Source: Coemansia sp. RSA 922 (lineage: Eukaryota > Kickxellomycota > Kickxellomycetes > Kickxellales > Kickxellaceae). From it: a stretch of DNA of 45,043 bases. The position numbers and the translations under genes are program-made. The stretch is taken from contig JANBQS010000051.1 in NCBI GenBank assembly GCA_027577415.1, forward strand, positions 1-45,043. Reading direction: 5' to 3'. This document shows positions 1 through 9,774 of the stretch, piece by piece. Numbering within the stretch: position 1 is the first letter of the stretch; each line of letters begins with the position of its first letter. A model generated the notes under the pieces. The model worked only from the letters and a program-made list of their open reading frames with translations, had not been told where the DNA came from and did not search any database.

Positions 1-389
1 GTAACCAATGTTCAACATCACTTGAAACAAGTGTTCGCATTGTCTCTACTTTGTCCTGAATTCCACATTTTTGCCTCCCCTTTGCTACTGCTTATTTCGC
101 GGGCGCAGGGACATGTCATTGCGATCGATGCTAGCCCGCCAAAAAAATTTGAAACATGGGTGTGGAGGTGCATAGCAGTAGCAACCGGCACTCTGTGCCT
201 GAATAAACATGGTTTTCATAAACGCTAACCACGTCAGCCCCTAGATCTCTATCCTCTCGCCGACACTGTTTCTCCTTGCCACTCGCTTTTTTTCTGCTCT
301 ACACATCTTCCTTGCCAGGTTGCTTATCGAGTTATCAACACCAATAGTTGTTGGTCTTTGTGGGCATATTTTTTATACAAGCACGCGAG

Positions 390-1872
390 ATGGACGCGGC
401 AAAAAATATTAAGGGGGCGTGCATTGCTCAGATTCGCCGTAGCGCCATGATTAGAAGGTATGTTTAGACATTAGCCACGGAGCCGAATACTTGATATAGA
501 GACACAAATTAACCCCTTCACAATCTGCTAAAGAAATATGTTTCGCCATGATAGATGGATGAGAAGAGAGCATGCGCCAGCGGTCGTGCTTACGATTGCA
601 TTGGTATGTTGCCTAATGGTGCTAAACACGCAGTATCAGAGCACCGCCGACTGTCAGCAAGAGGGGATGTTACCCTTCGGGGACATAGAGCCTCCATCAA
701 AGGGCGCACTGGATGGCACGATACCGAACGGTAACGTTGGCGCTAACCCGTTTTCAGTAGCAAACGAAGCAGACCTCGTGAAATCCGATTCGGACAAAGC
801 CGCGACTTCAGACAATAGCGACAGCCCCGGGACCGCGCGCAAGCAGGAGCATAGTGACGAAACCAAATATATAGAGGTCCTAGGGTACGATTACAAGCCA
901 CAGCCCGCGTCCATGCCGTCCTGGCTTCCCAACACATCTTCGCATGGCAAGTCTAGCTGGAGTAGCAGCGAGTTGGCCAAGTATACCAACGAGTCGCGCA
1001 CAATATTGATGAACAATAAGGCTATCGCTCCGCAGACTCTCGATCCCGACAGTGACTCGCTTCTAATTCTGACGCCGGTCAAAAATAACGCCGATCACTT
1101 GGCTAGATACTTTGCGCTGGTCGACAAGCTCAAATATCCGCGCGACAAGATATCACTGGCCTTTTTAGTCTCGGACTCGACCGATAATACGCAGCAGATG
1201 CTGATAGAGTCCAAGAAGTGGTACCAGGAGCAGGCGCCAGAGGATATGCGGTTCAAGCGCTTCGACATTTTCCGTCAAGACTTCTTTTACGCATTGCCAC
1301 GCGATCAGCGACATCTGCGTGACAAACAGCGCGATCGGCGTATCATGATGGCTCGGGCACGCAACTACCTGTGGACGCGCGCACTCGAGAACGAGCAATG
1401 GGTGTTATGGATCGACGGCGACCTCGAGTACTACCCTCCCAGCATAGTACACGACCTGATGGCATACGACAAGGATGTAATAGTGCCCAACTGCCTCGTA
1501 CGTCGTAAGAGTGGCCAAGACAAGTGGAAGCACACCGTCTATGATCGTAACGCCTGGCAAGAGACACGTAAGAGTCGCTCCATGATCAAGAAACTTAAGG
1601 ACGATGACTTTTTGGTCGAGGGATACAAGTCCCTCAAGACTCATCGCAAGTACCTGGACAACTTTGCCAAAAACGAAACCATAGTGCCACTTGATGGTGT
1701 TGGTGGTACGTTCACCCTTGTCAAGGCTCGTGTGCACCGCTCGGGTGTTGGATTCCCAGCGTGGCTGTTTCAACACCAGGTAGAGACCGAGGGTTTTGCC
1801 AAGCTTGCAAAGGCCAACGGATATGGTGTGTTTGGTCTGCCATTTTACTACGTTCGTCATGTCGTCGGCTAA
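390..1872 (+). CDS. GT62 Anp1/Mnn9-family mannosyltransferase, copy 1
   Basis: Likely Golgi alpha-mannosyltransferase of the Anp1/Van1/Mnn9 family (GT62), which extends N-glycan mannan using GDP-mannose. I model two exons, 390-457 and 555-1872, giving 461 residues. Exon 1 encodes a 22-residue cytosolic tail, and the split codon 23 (AG|A) joins to the Trp-Met-Arg that opens exon 2. A single membrane anchor follows at about residues 29-45, so this is a type II protein. A variable stem leads to the catalytic domain, with the DGD metal/donor motif at residues 310-312 inside a WIDGDLEYYPPS block, then VIVPNC and a DGVGGTF block near the C-terminus. Exon 1 was chosen because the neighbouring paralogue has a homologous exon of identical length and phase. 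Compared with that paralogue, this copy carries about 60 extra stem residues. Family certain; which member (Anp1, Van1 or Mnn9) is not decidable here. Confidence 0.9.
458..554 (+). other. Intron 1 of GT62 copy 1
   Basis: A 97-nt intron with donor GTATGT directly after AGAAG and acceptor ATAG before ATGGATG. A CTAAAG branch-like site lies about 30 nt before the acceptor. It matches the intron of copy 2 in position and phase (between bases 2 and 3 of an Arg codon). Confidence 0.75.
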
Positions 1873-2734
1873 TAAAAGGCAATGGTAGTGGAAACTATTT
1901 TATTTTAAATCCATATCCACTAAATAATACTTTTAACGTGGAAGAAACTGTCGACAGAAACATCTAAACTATTGGTCGTCGTATGGTAATATTAACTGGA
2001 AGTGGATACTAGTTAGAGCCAAGCGCCAAAGCTTGACTTCTTGCTGATTTAACATAATATCTGCAAGGACTTTCACATGTCAAGCACCAATTGTCGGCAT
2101 AGTGGACTTGTAAGCAGCACGTGTGTGGGGATTTGTTGGTATCGTCGTTATCAAACGACTCTAAAAAGCCCTGATGAGTATATTAGAAAGCACACCAGTG
2201 CTGAGATCTGAATCGAAACCACTCATCAGGGGATGTTTAGTTTCCAGTATTCACATTGGCTTTATTTACAAGCGGTAGTTAGCACCGTTTTTCTTTCTCG
2301 CGGATTGTCGTCTCCTGGTACCAGCGACAGCACTTTGCATGGGACAGTGCTTTGCGTGCGAAAGCACTTTGCATGAGACAGTACTTTGTATGCGAAAGTA
2401 CTTTGCTTGTGAAAGTACTTTGTATGCGAAAGTACTTTGCTTGTGAAAGTACTTTGTATGCGAAAGTACTTTGCATTCGGCTTTGCTTTAAAGGCTTTGT
2501 TTTCTACACAGCTCAACTTTGTACTTTTAAAAAGGTTCTTTTTAATTTAGACAGTCACCAAACATAAACCCTTTGCCATTTAGCCTCCAATTACTTTAGG
2601 ATACCGTGTTTCCTCAGCATTCTAGTTTCCTTTTCTTCTCCCTACCATTTTCTACATTATTTTTTTTACACCATTTCACTTACTCTTGATTGCCAACACT
2701 TGTGACACACATTGCATTTTCACGAATACGCCTA
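1873..2734. other. Spacer between the GT62 genes
   Basis: Apart from the 17-bp repeat array, this spacer holds the presumed 3' end of copy 1 and an AT-rich, pyrimidine-biased promoter for copy 2 (about 2600-2700). I see no gene or RNA in it. Confidence 0.6.
2329..2479. repeat. 17-bp tandem repeat, about 9 units
   Basis: Nine consecutive units of 17 bp follow the pattern AGTACTTTGYATGCGAA. The third to eighth units are nearly identical and the outer ones drift. Each unit junction creates the palindrome AAAGTACTTT. The array lies in the spacer between the two GT62 genes, about 250 bp upstream of the copy 2 start. No coding role is credible: all frames just repeat the same few residues. Confidence 0.9.
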
Positions 2735-4045
2735 ATGGACAAAGTAAGGGACAAAGAGGACTCCTGCATTGTACGCATCCGCCATCTCATGACAAACAGA
2801 AGGTAAGTAAAGTTAAAGTAGACGTGTACACATGACATTGGAATATTGGCGCAGGCTAATATCTACCTCGATATTGATCAATTTGCCCTTAATAGGTGGA
2901 TGCGCATGAAGAGTGTGACAACGGTCATGATCGCCCTTGTACTGGGATGCATCCTAACGGTGATGCTGAGTATGTGGCATCTGGACGTCACCTTTAACCA
3001 CTCTTTCTTGAGCGGACAGGAGAAAAGTAAAGAAACCAAGTATGTAGAAACTTTGGGATACAACTACCTACCGCAGCCTAAAAACACAACGACATGGCTA
3101 CCCAAGTTGACATTGAATGGAAAGCCCAGTTGGAACAGCAGCGAGTTGGCCTCGTTTTCCACAGAGTCGCGCTCAATATTAAAGAACAACAAGGCCATCG
3201 CCCCACATACTCTCGTCCCAGACAATGACTCGCTTCTAATTTTGAGCCCGCTTAAAAACAACGCCGATCATTTGGAAAGATACTTTGAGCTAATAGACAG
3301 CCTTGAGTACCCACGCCACAAGATATCAATTGCCTTTTTAGTCTCGGACTCGACAGACGAGACACAGCAGCTTCTGATAGAGGCCAAGCAGTGGTACCAG
3401 GAGCACTCACCCGAGATGCGGTTCAATCGGTTCGACATTTTCCATCAGGACTTCTTTTACTCATTGCCACGCATTCAGCGACACTTGTATGTCAAACAGC
3501 GCGATCGGCGTATCATGATGGCTCGGGCGCGCAACTACCTGTGGACGCGCGCACTGGGGAACGAGCAGTGGGTACTATGGATTGACGGTGACCTCGAGTA
3601 CTATCCGCCTAGCATTATTCACGACCTAATGGCATACGACAAGGACGTAATAGTGCCCAACTGCGTTATACGCAAAAAGGATAAACGTGGCAAGTGGAGG
3701 AACAACCTCTACGACCTTAACTCGTGGCAAGAGACAAGTGAGAGTCGCTCCATGATCGAAAGTCTCGAGGACGACACCTTTTTGGCAGAGGGAGGCGATG
3801 CCCCCTACATTACCCATCGCAAGTACCTGAACGATTTCGACGAAGACGAAGAGTTAGTACCACTAGACGGCGTTGGCGGTACTTTCACTCTTGTCAAGGC
3901 TCATGTGCACCGTTCAGGCATTGGGTTCCCCACCTGGCTATTCCAACACCAAGTAGAGACCGAGGGTTTTGCCAAGCTTGCAAAGGCTAATGGCTTTGGC
4001 GTGTTTGGATTACCAAACTACAACATCCGCCATGTCACTGAATGA
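2735..4045 (+). CDS. GT62 Anp1/Mnn9-family mannosyltransferase, copy 2
   Basis: Tandem paralogue of the gene at 390-1872, same predicted role in Golgi mannan synthesis. Exons 2735-2802 and 2896-4045 give 405 residues. The 23-residue tail made by exon 1 aligns with copy 1 (Met-Asp start, Cys-Ile in the middle, Arg-Arg before Trp-Met-Arg). A membrane anchor occupies about residues 31-51. The stem is short, then the catalytic domain is almost collinear with copy 1, with DGD at residues 253-255 and the same VIVPNC and DGVGGTF blocks. The ATG at 2846, which an ORF scan would choose, lies inside the intron and would put 16 unrelated residues before the anchor, so I reject it. The two genes are diverged enough that the duplication is not recent, although long stretches around the DGD motif remain nearly identical. 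Confidence 0.9.
2803..2895 (+). other. Intron 1 of GT62 copy 2
   Basis: A 93-nt intron with donor GTAAGT and acceptor AATAG before GTGGATG. A GCTAATA branch-like site is about 40 nt upstream of the acceptor. Phase and position equal those of copy 1, so the intron predates the duplication. Confidence 0.8.
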
Positions 4046-5030
4046 TGCATGCATGGTGAGGATAGCTGTTTCATTTTATACTTTTATTTTTCATAACGCA
4101 TTTTTTGCTGTATACTAAGCGATTTTTTCTTCTTCATTACCAATAGTTGAGTGTATGTATGTGTTCTGCGGAGCGCCGGCCGCGCCTCTTAACCAGTCAA
4201 GCTCAACTATCGCCCACCTTGAGAGAGGCGCTAAGCGCTGTGCTGAATATGAGAGAAACTTGTTCACACACGCTATCCAGGCCAGCCTTCTCGCTATCTT
4301 ATACGAGCTTAGCTTTCAATCATGCCAGTGGCGCTTGGAATGGTGATTTGGATTATACCAAGCTCACACTCACAACAGCACAAGAGATTTGCCTGGCTGC
4401 ATATTGCCGATGCCAGGTTTAGTCCGCGGCACCCCCTTAGCCCATGAGCTATCGCTCTAGATCACCCCCACCTGCTTGCTGCGGTTGAGCTGTCAAATGG
4501 AGCTCAGCCACATTAAAAGGGTGGGGGATGGGGGGCAAAGTTTTGGCTGCACTTGCACGGAACAACTGGGTTTGGCGCCAATCCGGCCCTCGTGCCATCC
4601 GGGAAGCCCGACAACCCGACGGACTCACATGGTGGCCGGGCCGGCCGCGCCCTAAATTCACACCAACTTTATTTAATGCTATCTATTGGCCGCTAAAACA
4701 CGCCACATGCAGTCTACTGAGGGGAAGAGGCTCCTCAATTGAGACTACGGAGCTCTAACCGGCGCCTTGATGTGCGCCGGCTGAAAGCAACACGGGAGTT
4801 TCTGGGGAGGTGTCAGTGGCCATTGATAAAAAAATGCCCATTTCTCCTTAAATCTTTCAGCCGAGAACCAGCCTTTTCTGCAAGAAAAAAACCTCCCTTT
4901 TTTCAATCCTCTATCCCTTGCATTTTTTTGCTATTTAATTTTTTTCTTCCCTTTTGCCATCCTTTCTCTCTCTCTCTCGCCTTGCCTGTACAAGCATAGT
5001 CCGTGCACAGTGCCTGTATATACCACATCC
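4046..5030. other. Intergenic region with pyrimidine-rich promoter
   Basis: About 1 kb with no supported gene. The short open frames at 4147-4760 have no protein-like composition. From about 4880 to 4985 the plus strand is strongly pyrimidine-rich and ends in a CT run, which looks like the core promoter of the gene starting at 5031. No tRNA was recognised here. Confidence 0.5.
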
Positions 5031-5600
5031 ATGCATAGAATATTCGCTCGTAGCATGGGAAGTTCAGGCCACGCCCTTCGGAATAGCGCGGCATCGAGCT
5101 CCTCGCGACAGCAACGCTCCTCAGCACGCTCACACCCTTACTCTGCTGTGAGCAAGAGCCAGCCACAACATACACATAGAGCTAGTAGGATAAACGAGGC
5201 AGCCCTGTCGTCTCTAGCCACAGCAGTAGCTGTACGGCCAACGACAACTCCTACGATGTTATCAGCAGTCATCAGCTCGGAACTCGGAGTATCACCAATC
5301 GCCGATAGCACAATAGGGTCAATCTTGTCCGATGATTGGTCGCCGTTTTCCTCGCTACCTGTGCAACAGTGCATATCAAGTGGTTCGTCGGTTCCTTCGT
5401 CGTCGCTTCTGGGACACATGGAACACACACCCTTATACTCGCCCAGGCATCATCCAACCTACTACGCGCCTGTTGCTCGCCCAAACAACCCGCCGGTTCT
5501 TACGACTTATGCTGGATACAAATATCCGTTCGAGCATATCACCGTGCGCGTGTTAGATATTGACTCTGGCGAGTTCCTGAGTCAGTTTCACCAACTATAG
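5031..5600 (+). CDS. Ser-rich hypothetical protein
   Basis: Not recognised. The frame is open without ATG from 5010 (GTG), so I start at the first ATG, 5031, giving 189 residues; the ATG at 5055 is an equally good choice. The first ~110 residues are low-complexity, rich in Ser, Ala, Arg and His. The middle is Ser/Pro-rich. The last ~30 residues are the only ordered-looking part, with alternating hydrophobics (HITVRVLDIDSGEF) that could form a beta-hairpin. No signal peptide or membrane segment is visible. The upstream CT-rich tract fits a promoter, and the gene converges on the minus-strand gene ending at 5770. A real but fast-evolving gene is likelier than chance, though the evidence is length and composition only. 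Confidence 0.55.
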   Translation: MHRIFARSMGSSGHALRNSAASSSSRQQRSSARSHPYSAVSKSQPQHTHRASRINEAALSSLATAVAVRPTTTPTMLSAVISSELGVSPIADSTIGSILSDDWSPFSSLPVQQCISSGSSVPSSSLLGHMEHTPLYSPRHHPTYYAPVARPNNPPVLTTYAGYKYPFEHITVRVLDIDSGEFLSQFHQL

Positions 5601-5769
5601 CTTTTAGAGCGCCTCCAGTTAGCAAGCTTTTGGTTTGCTTACAACCAGCATGTACAAAGTAAATACACACACCAACTGCCATTACATTAGTTACATGTCC
5701 ACATCGAGATATTGGTCAACATATATATAAAAACTGGGGTTTGTAAACATAAAGTAAAAGGCTGCTATA

Positions 5770-6666
5770 TTAAATCCACGCCGCATAGACCATTGCCGAT
5801 ACCAATATAGGCAAGGCAACAGAGGCAGCAGTGCCGTGAGGCGTCGTTGCCGCGGTGTTCGCGTATTTGCCTCTGTAGTAGTATAGCGGTCCGACTTCCT
5901 TCCAACCAGCCATAGCCTTTTTGTAGTCATACTTTGGCTGACCTGTACGCCAGAGACGCCTCTTGGCCTGGATATGCTTCACCAACATCTTCTTCTTAAG
6001 TATTTCGCTCTCCTCACTGTCTTCGTCGTTGTCATTATCGTCAGCGACCTCGTTGCCATCCAGTCCCGTATGAGTCTTTTTCTTTTTGGCGTCTTTAGAG
6101 TTCTTGTCGTTTTTAGCATCCTTAGGCCGTTTGTCGCCATCCTTGCCCCCGCTCTTATCTTTAGGTTTGCTGCCTCCGCCAGCTGGCTTTGGTTTGTTGC
6201 CGTGCTTCCCGTCGTTGCCTTCATCTTCCTCCTCGACGCGGTTGTCAGCGTCATCGTCGTCCTTGGTCGGCAAGTGCTTGCGCTTGTCCGTCGCTCCCTT
6301 TCCGCCTCGTCTGTTGCTGGACTTTGGGTCTCCGCCGTCGGGGTCTCCTCCTGGCGAGTCATCATCGTCGTCTGGATGTGCATGGCCTGCAGGATGCCGA
6401 TGGCGATACGGATCAGGACGGTCAGTAGGGATTAGATCTCGAGACCTGATCTTCATTGCTGCCACATTTGGATCAGTTGCCGCTGCGGCCACTGGGTTAG
6501 CCGGGTCCTCGCGTTCTAGACGACGCCTGTGAAGTGCGTGCAAGCGCGGAGTTGGCACTGCTTCTACCGTAGAAAAGTTGCTCACATCCACACCGGTCGG
6601 GTTCTGATACGCGGCAGCCAGGCCACACATCAAGCCAAGAGCAGCCGGTAAGAGAATAGCTTTCAT
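5770..6666 (-). CDS. Predicted GPI-anchored, charged surface protein
   Basis: Unrecognised secreted protein of 298 residues. I start at the ATG at 6666 because it opens a textbook signal peptide (MKAILLPAALGLMCGLAAA). The open frame extends upstream, but that part would put a long hydrophobic tail before the signal. Tri- and dibasic sites after the signal (HRRRLERED, around residue 47) suit Kex2-type processing. The centre, about residues 100-215, is an extreme Asp/Lys/Gly/Pro region with clusters of four to five Asp and Lys. A short ordered, Tyr-rich stretch follows (YDYKKAMAGWKEVGPLYYYRG). The last ~20 residues are hydrophobic after a small-residue stretch (Asn-Thr-Ala-Ala), the pattern of a GPI-attachment signal. 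Inference: cell-wall or plasma-membrane surface protein. The polyelectrolyte core could bind ions or wall polymers, but nothing proves this. Confidence 0.75.
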   Translation of the reverse strand: MKAILLPAALGLMCGLAAAYQNPTGVDVSNFSTVEAVPTPRLHALHRRRLEREDPANPVAAAATDPNVAAMKIRSRDLIPTDRPDPYRHRHPAGHAHPDDDDDSPGGDPDGGDPKSSNRRGGKGATDKRKHLPTKDDDDADNRVEEEDEGNDGKHGNKPKPAGGGSKPKDKSGGKDGDKRPKDAKNDKNSKDAKKKKTHTGLDGNEVADDNDNDEDSEESEILKKKMLVKHIQAKRRLWRTGQPKYDYKKAMAGWKEVGPLYYYRGKYANTAATTPHGTAASVALPILVSAMVYAAWI

Positions 6667-7127
6667 TATGCTGATACAAATGATCACACACAGACGCAAA
6701 TACTGGCTCTGCTGCTGCTGGCAAAAAAATACGTATGTGCCTAGATATAATGACAAAAAAAAGTGTGATATGCCAAACAAAACTTTAATTCACTAAAAAG
6801 AAAGGGCCGCTCAAATGGAGCAAGAGACGTTCGAATCCCCTGAATAGCAATAGGCAACAACAAGGAATGTTGCGCAACGTCATAAACTGAGGCACTAAAG
6901 TTATTTATGAAACGGCAAGCATGTTTACACGCCGTCAGTAGAATTGGTAGCCACGCCGTGCTTTGCGGGGAGAGCGAAATACAGGGGCTCACGACAGGGC
7001 ATGCTCACTAGCTGCGCTTCGTATCCCCCCACAGCCAACTGAGCCGCATGTATGCCATATGATACTCCCACGCGGGACTGAGACATGGCTGTCAGGGACA
7101 TCGCCGCGATTCTGGTTTGTAAAGACG

Positions 7128-9464
7128 TCAACTGCCCCCGCTGGAGCCCTGGTCGTCGTCGCAAGGCGCCTCATCGGGTTTGTGCCGCTTGCTGGAACCA
7201 GAGTTGTAATTATTGTTAGATGACGACGACCCGGATGATCCCTCGGCTGTATTTCCAGACGATGGTATTGAATCGCTGCGCGCGCGTACTTCGCCAGTGC
7301 GAGGGCCGGTGGCCGCACTGCTCGCAACATCGCGACTTCTAAACGCCAGTGACGGAGCAGGCACACCAGCAACCTGCCCCGTATTGCTTCCGCCATCGCT
7401 AGTGAGCGCGGCGCTAGCACTAGATGCCACGCTGGCCCTTCTGGAAGTGCTTGCAGTGCTGCCGGCTTCTGTACCAAGGAATATGGACGCAATGGAGAAC
7501 GGGTTGTTGGGCTGCATAAGACCAGGAAAGACCTGTCCCATGTTGCCGTTATTATTTCCGCCAAGGTTAATCGAAATAGAACGAGGCGCCCGATTAGTCG
7601 CGTCAACCACAGAGCCGTTCTCGGTAGTCGTCGACAAGTTAGATCTGTCGCTGCGAGCAGTCTGACTGCCCAATGAGCTGAGGTAGTTGACAAACTCTAC
7701 AAATCGGGCGTTGGTGTCGGAAATGCCGGTTTGGGTGTCGCCACTAGAGACACTACTTGTAGTTGCACGAGTGCCTGTCTGAGGGCCAGTTTGACCGCTC
7801 CTAGAGCCTTCGGGAGGAGGCCGAACCGATGTTTCCACTGATACTGACCTTGGGAGCGAGTCTTGGAACACTCTGTCAACCCTGGAGCGGAGTTGCTCAA
7901 TCCGATTTGCAAACGGATCCGGTTGGGTATTGTTCCTTACAGGCTCAGTGCCAAGAGCGTGACCTGTAGCTCTGTTTGCGAATGTGTCTGTTAGCCGAAA
8001 GGCATCGGTGAGTAGCGTCGCAATAGAAGCGGGGCCAGTAGAGCGCGGCTGAGGCTGTGGCTGTGGTTGCGGCTGTGGTTGTTGTGAGTTGCGAGTATTG
8101 GGTGGGGCTGCAGCTGGAATATGGTTCGTAACGAACTCAATTTCAACAGTGGCATGAACCCTTGGCCGAGGTATATCCATCGCCAGATCGATAGTATGTG
8201 GTCGGCGGGCACGGCGGTGATTAGACAAGATAACTGCTGTCTGGTGTGGCGACCTTTGGAGTAAAGCGCTCGCGGCGTCTGGCATATCGCCACTTCTGGC
8301 TCTGTTGGCCGCCGCAGCTGCCGCCGTTGGCCGTTCTGACGACGTTTGCGCGAGCGTAGTTTGCAGGAAGGGAGAACTCACGGAGGCAGCATTCACGAGC
8401 TGACGCAGGGCCTGAAGAATATTCTGCATTTGCTCGGACGAGTATGCCGAGCCAGGCTGCATGTTGTTGTGGTCCTGCCACTGCCTTCCCACTGACTGCA
8501 GCGACCGACCAAGCTCGATAAAGGCGTCGCCTAGGCCGCCCAGGGCCTCCCCCACGACTTCAATCTGGCCTGTTGCTGTCCGGCCCAAATAACGAGAAGG
8601 CGACAACGACATTGAGCTGTAGTTGTAGTTCTCGTGGCCTGGAAGGCGACGTAGTGCGGACAGGAGATTCTCACGCAATTCGTAGAGCAGCTCGTTCGCC
8701 TGTGCTCTGGAAGGCTGCGCCCGCGATGACAAGCGCTCCGATAGGGGCAACAGCTGATCGTCATTTGACACTAGCCCAGGAATGGGCAGGTACGCATCGA
8801 TATTCGAGCCCTGTGATACCGGGTCCGCACCCTGGATACTGCCACGGCGAAACTCCTCGGCGGTCAAGAAGGACCCAGGAGCGACCTCTCGATCGATGTT
8901 ATAGTACTGCGAGTTGGCGGTGCTGGCAACCCACGCCCCACCATTGTCGGCACCAAAGTCGCGAAGGACGCCGTATATCTGTCGATGCACAATATCTTGA
9001 GCGGATTGTGGTGTACCTTGCGCATCGTGCTCCCTTGTGCGAAGTCGGTGGAAGGTCTGGTCCATGACCTGCGTTGCCAGCGGTGTTAGGGCAAACGGTG
9101 TCGGTTGCAAGTTGGCAAGGTTCGATAGAAAACCCTCTCTCCCGTCTCTCATCCCGAAGTTGCCACGCTCACCCGTGGTGGCTGCAGTAGGTGCAGATGC
9201 TGTGGCAGCAGCAGTGGGCCTTGCCACCATATGCAGGGCACTGCCATCGCTGACGCCGACATCAACAAGCTTTTGAGCATCGTCTACCAAGAGACGCCCG
9301 CGGTATATCAATCGTTGCTTTTGCGGTTCGACATGGCTTGTCGTCGCCAGCCGCCCACGAAAGTCACCCACTGTTTCGTCAGACCGCACGTCTACTTGAA
9401 ACTCATTTTCGGTGCCGCCCTCCATTAGAGCCTTGACTCGGATGCGCCAGTTGATAGCTGACAT
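7128..9464 (-). CDS. BAG6/Scythe-like ubiquitin-domain protein
   Basis: A large protein (778 residues) with an N-terminal ubiquitin-like domain at about residues 4-86. The QRLIYRGRLL strand matches the ubiquitin-fold consensus, and a VSDGSALHMVARP strand closes the domain. Start at 9464, because the 21 in-frame residues upstream precede the domain and look like leader. Residues ~115-330 contain amphipathic helices (for example the DAFIELGRSLQSVGRQW helix), recalling the conserved region after the Ubl domain of BAG6. Then comes a long disordered Ser/Gln/Pro region with a QPQPQPQPQP run near residue 460, and a basic KRHKP motif close to the C-terminus resembling an NLS. Known BAG6 proteins hold hydrophobic clients for proteasomal degradation or tail-anchored insertion. 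That role is inferred from architecture; the BAG domain itself is not visible, and another large Ubl protein cannot be excluded. Divergently transcribed from the rhomboid gene, 310 bp apart. Confidence 0.75.
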   Translation of the reverse strand: MSAINWRIRVKALMEGGTENEFQVDVRSDETVGDFRGRLATTSHVEPQKQRLIYRGRLLVDDAQKLVDVGVSDGSALHMVARPTAAATASAPTAATTGERGNFGMRDGREGFLSNLANLQPTPFALTPLATQVMDQTFHRLRTREHDAQGTPQSAQDIVHRQIYGVLRDFGADNGGAWVASTANSQYYNIDREVAPGSFLTAEEFRRGSIQGADPVSQGSNIDAYLPIPGLVSNDDQLLPLSERLSSRAQPSRAQANELLYELRENLLSALRRLPGHENYNYSSMSLSPSRYLGRTATGQIEVVGEALGGLGDAFIELGRSLQSVGRQWQDHNNMQPGSAYSSEQMQNILQALRQLVNAASVSSPFLQTTLAQTSSERPTAAAAAANRARSGDMPDAASALLQRSPHQTAVILSNHRRARRPHTIDLAMDIPRPRVHATVEIEFVTNHIPAAAPPNTRNSQQPQPQPQPQPQPRSTGPASIATLLTDAFRLTDTFANRATGHALGTEPVRNNTQPDPFANRIEQLRSRVDRVFQDSLPRSVSVETSVRPPPEGSRSGQTGPQTGTRATTSSVSSGDTQTGISDTNARFVEFVNYLSSLGSQTARSDRSNLSTTTENGSVVDATNRAPRSISINLGGNNNGNMGQVFPGLMQPNNPFSIASIFLGTEAGSTASTSRRASVASSASAALTSDGGSNTGQVAGVPAPSLAFRSRDVASSAATGPRTGEVRARSDSIPSSGNTAEGSSGSSSSNNNYNSGSSKRHKPDEAPCDDDQGSSGGS

Positions 9465-9774
9465 TGCCGTCGTTGTTGCTGGGGTGAGTGCGTGCAAGTT
9501 GACAAGATAGAAGAAAAGAAAAATCAAGGTGCAAGTAGCGATTTGTCGCTATAATTGAAGAACGGAAATGTTGGAGACGCGCAGATGAATTTAAAGAGAG
9601 AAAAGCGAGTTGATGCGAAGAAAACGAAAGTGACTCCTGGTTTCGTAAGCGTGGGATCGTTGCAAATTATCCGCTGGTGTGATCAAGGGCGAATAGCATG
9701 ACTCGCCAAGCACAGACACAGGGTCTCTCTTGCCCGTCTTCTAAATTTAAAACCCTTTACTGCTTACTAATTCG

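Noticed and set aside
22..228. 68-codon plus-strand frame at the left edge
   Set aside because: Starts with TTG, has no family features and precedes the GT62 promoter; composition is not protein-like.
1405..1860. 151-codon minus-strand frame inside GT62 copy 1
   Set aside because: Antisense shadow of a conserved coding exon.
5974..6435. Hydrophobic plus-strand frames opposite the GPI-protein gene
   Set aside because: Antisense of Asp/Lys codon runs reads as Val/Ile/Leu; no independent support.
6925..7164. 79-codon minus-strand frame beyond the BAG6-like stop, considered as an extra exon
   Set aside because: No donor in the last coding stretch would join the frames with a plausible intron length.
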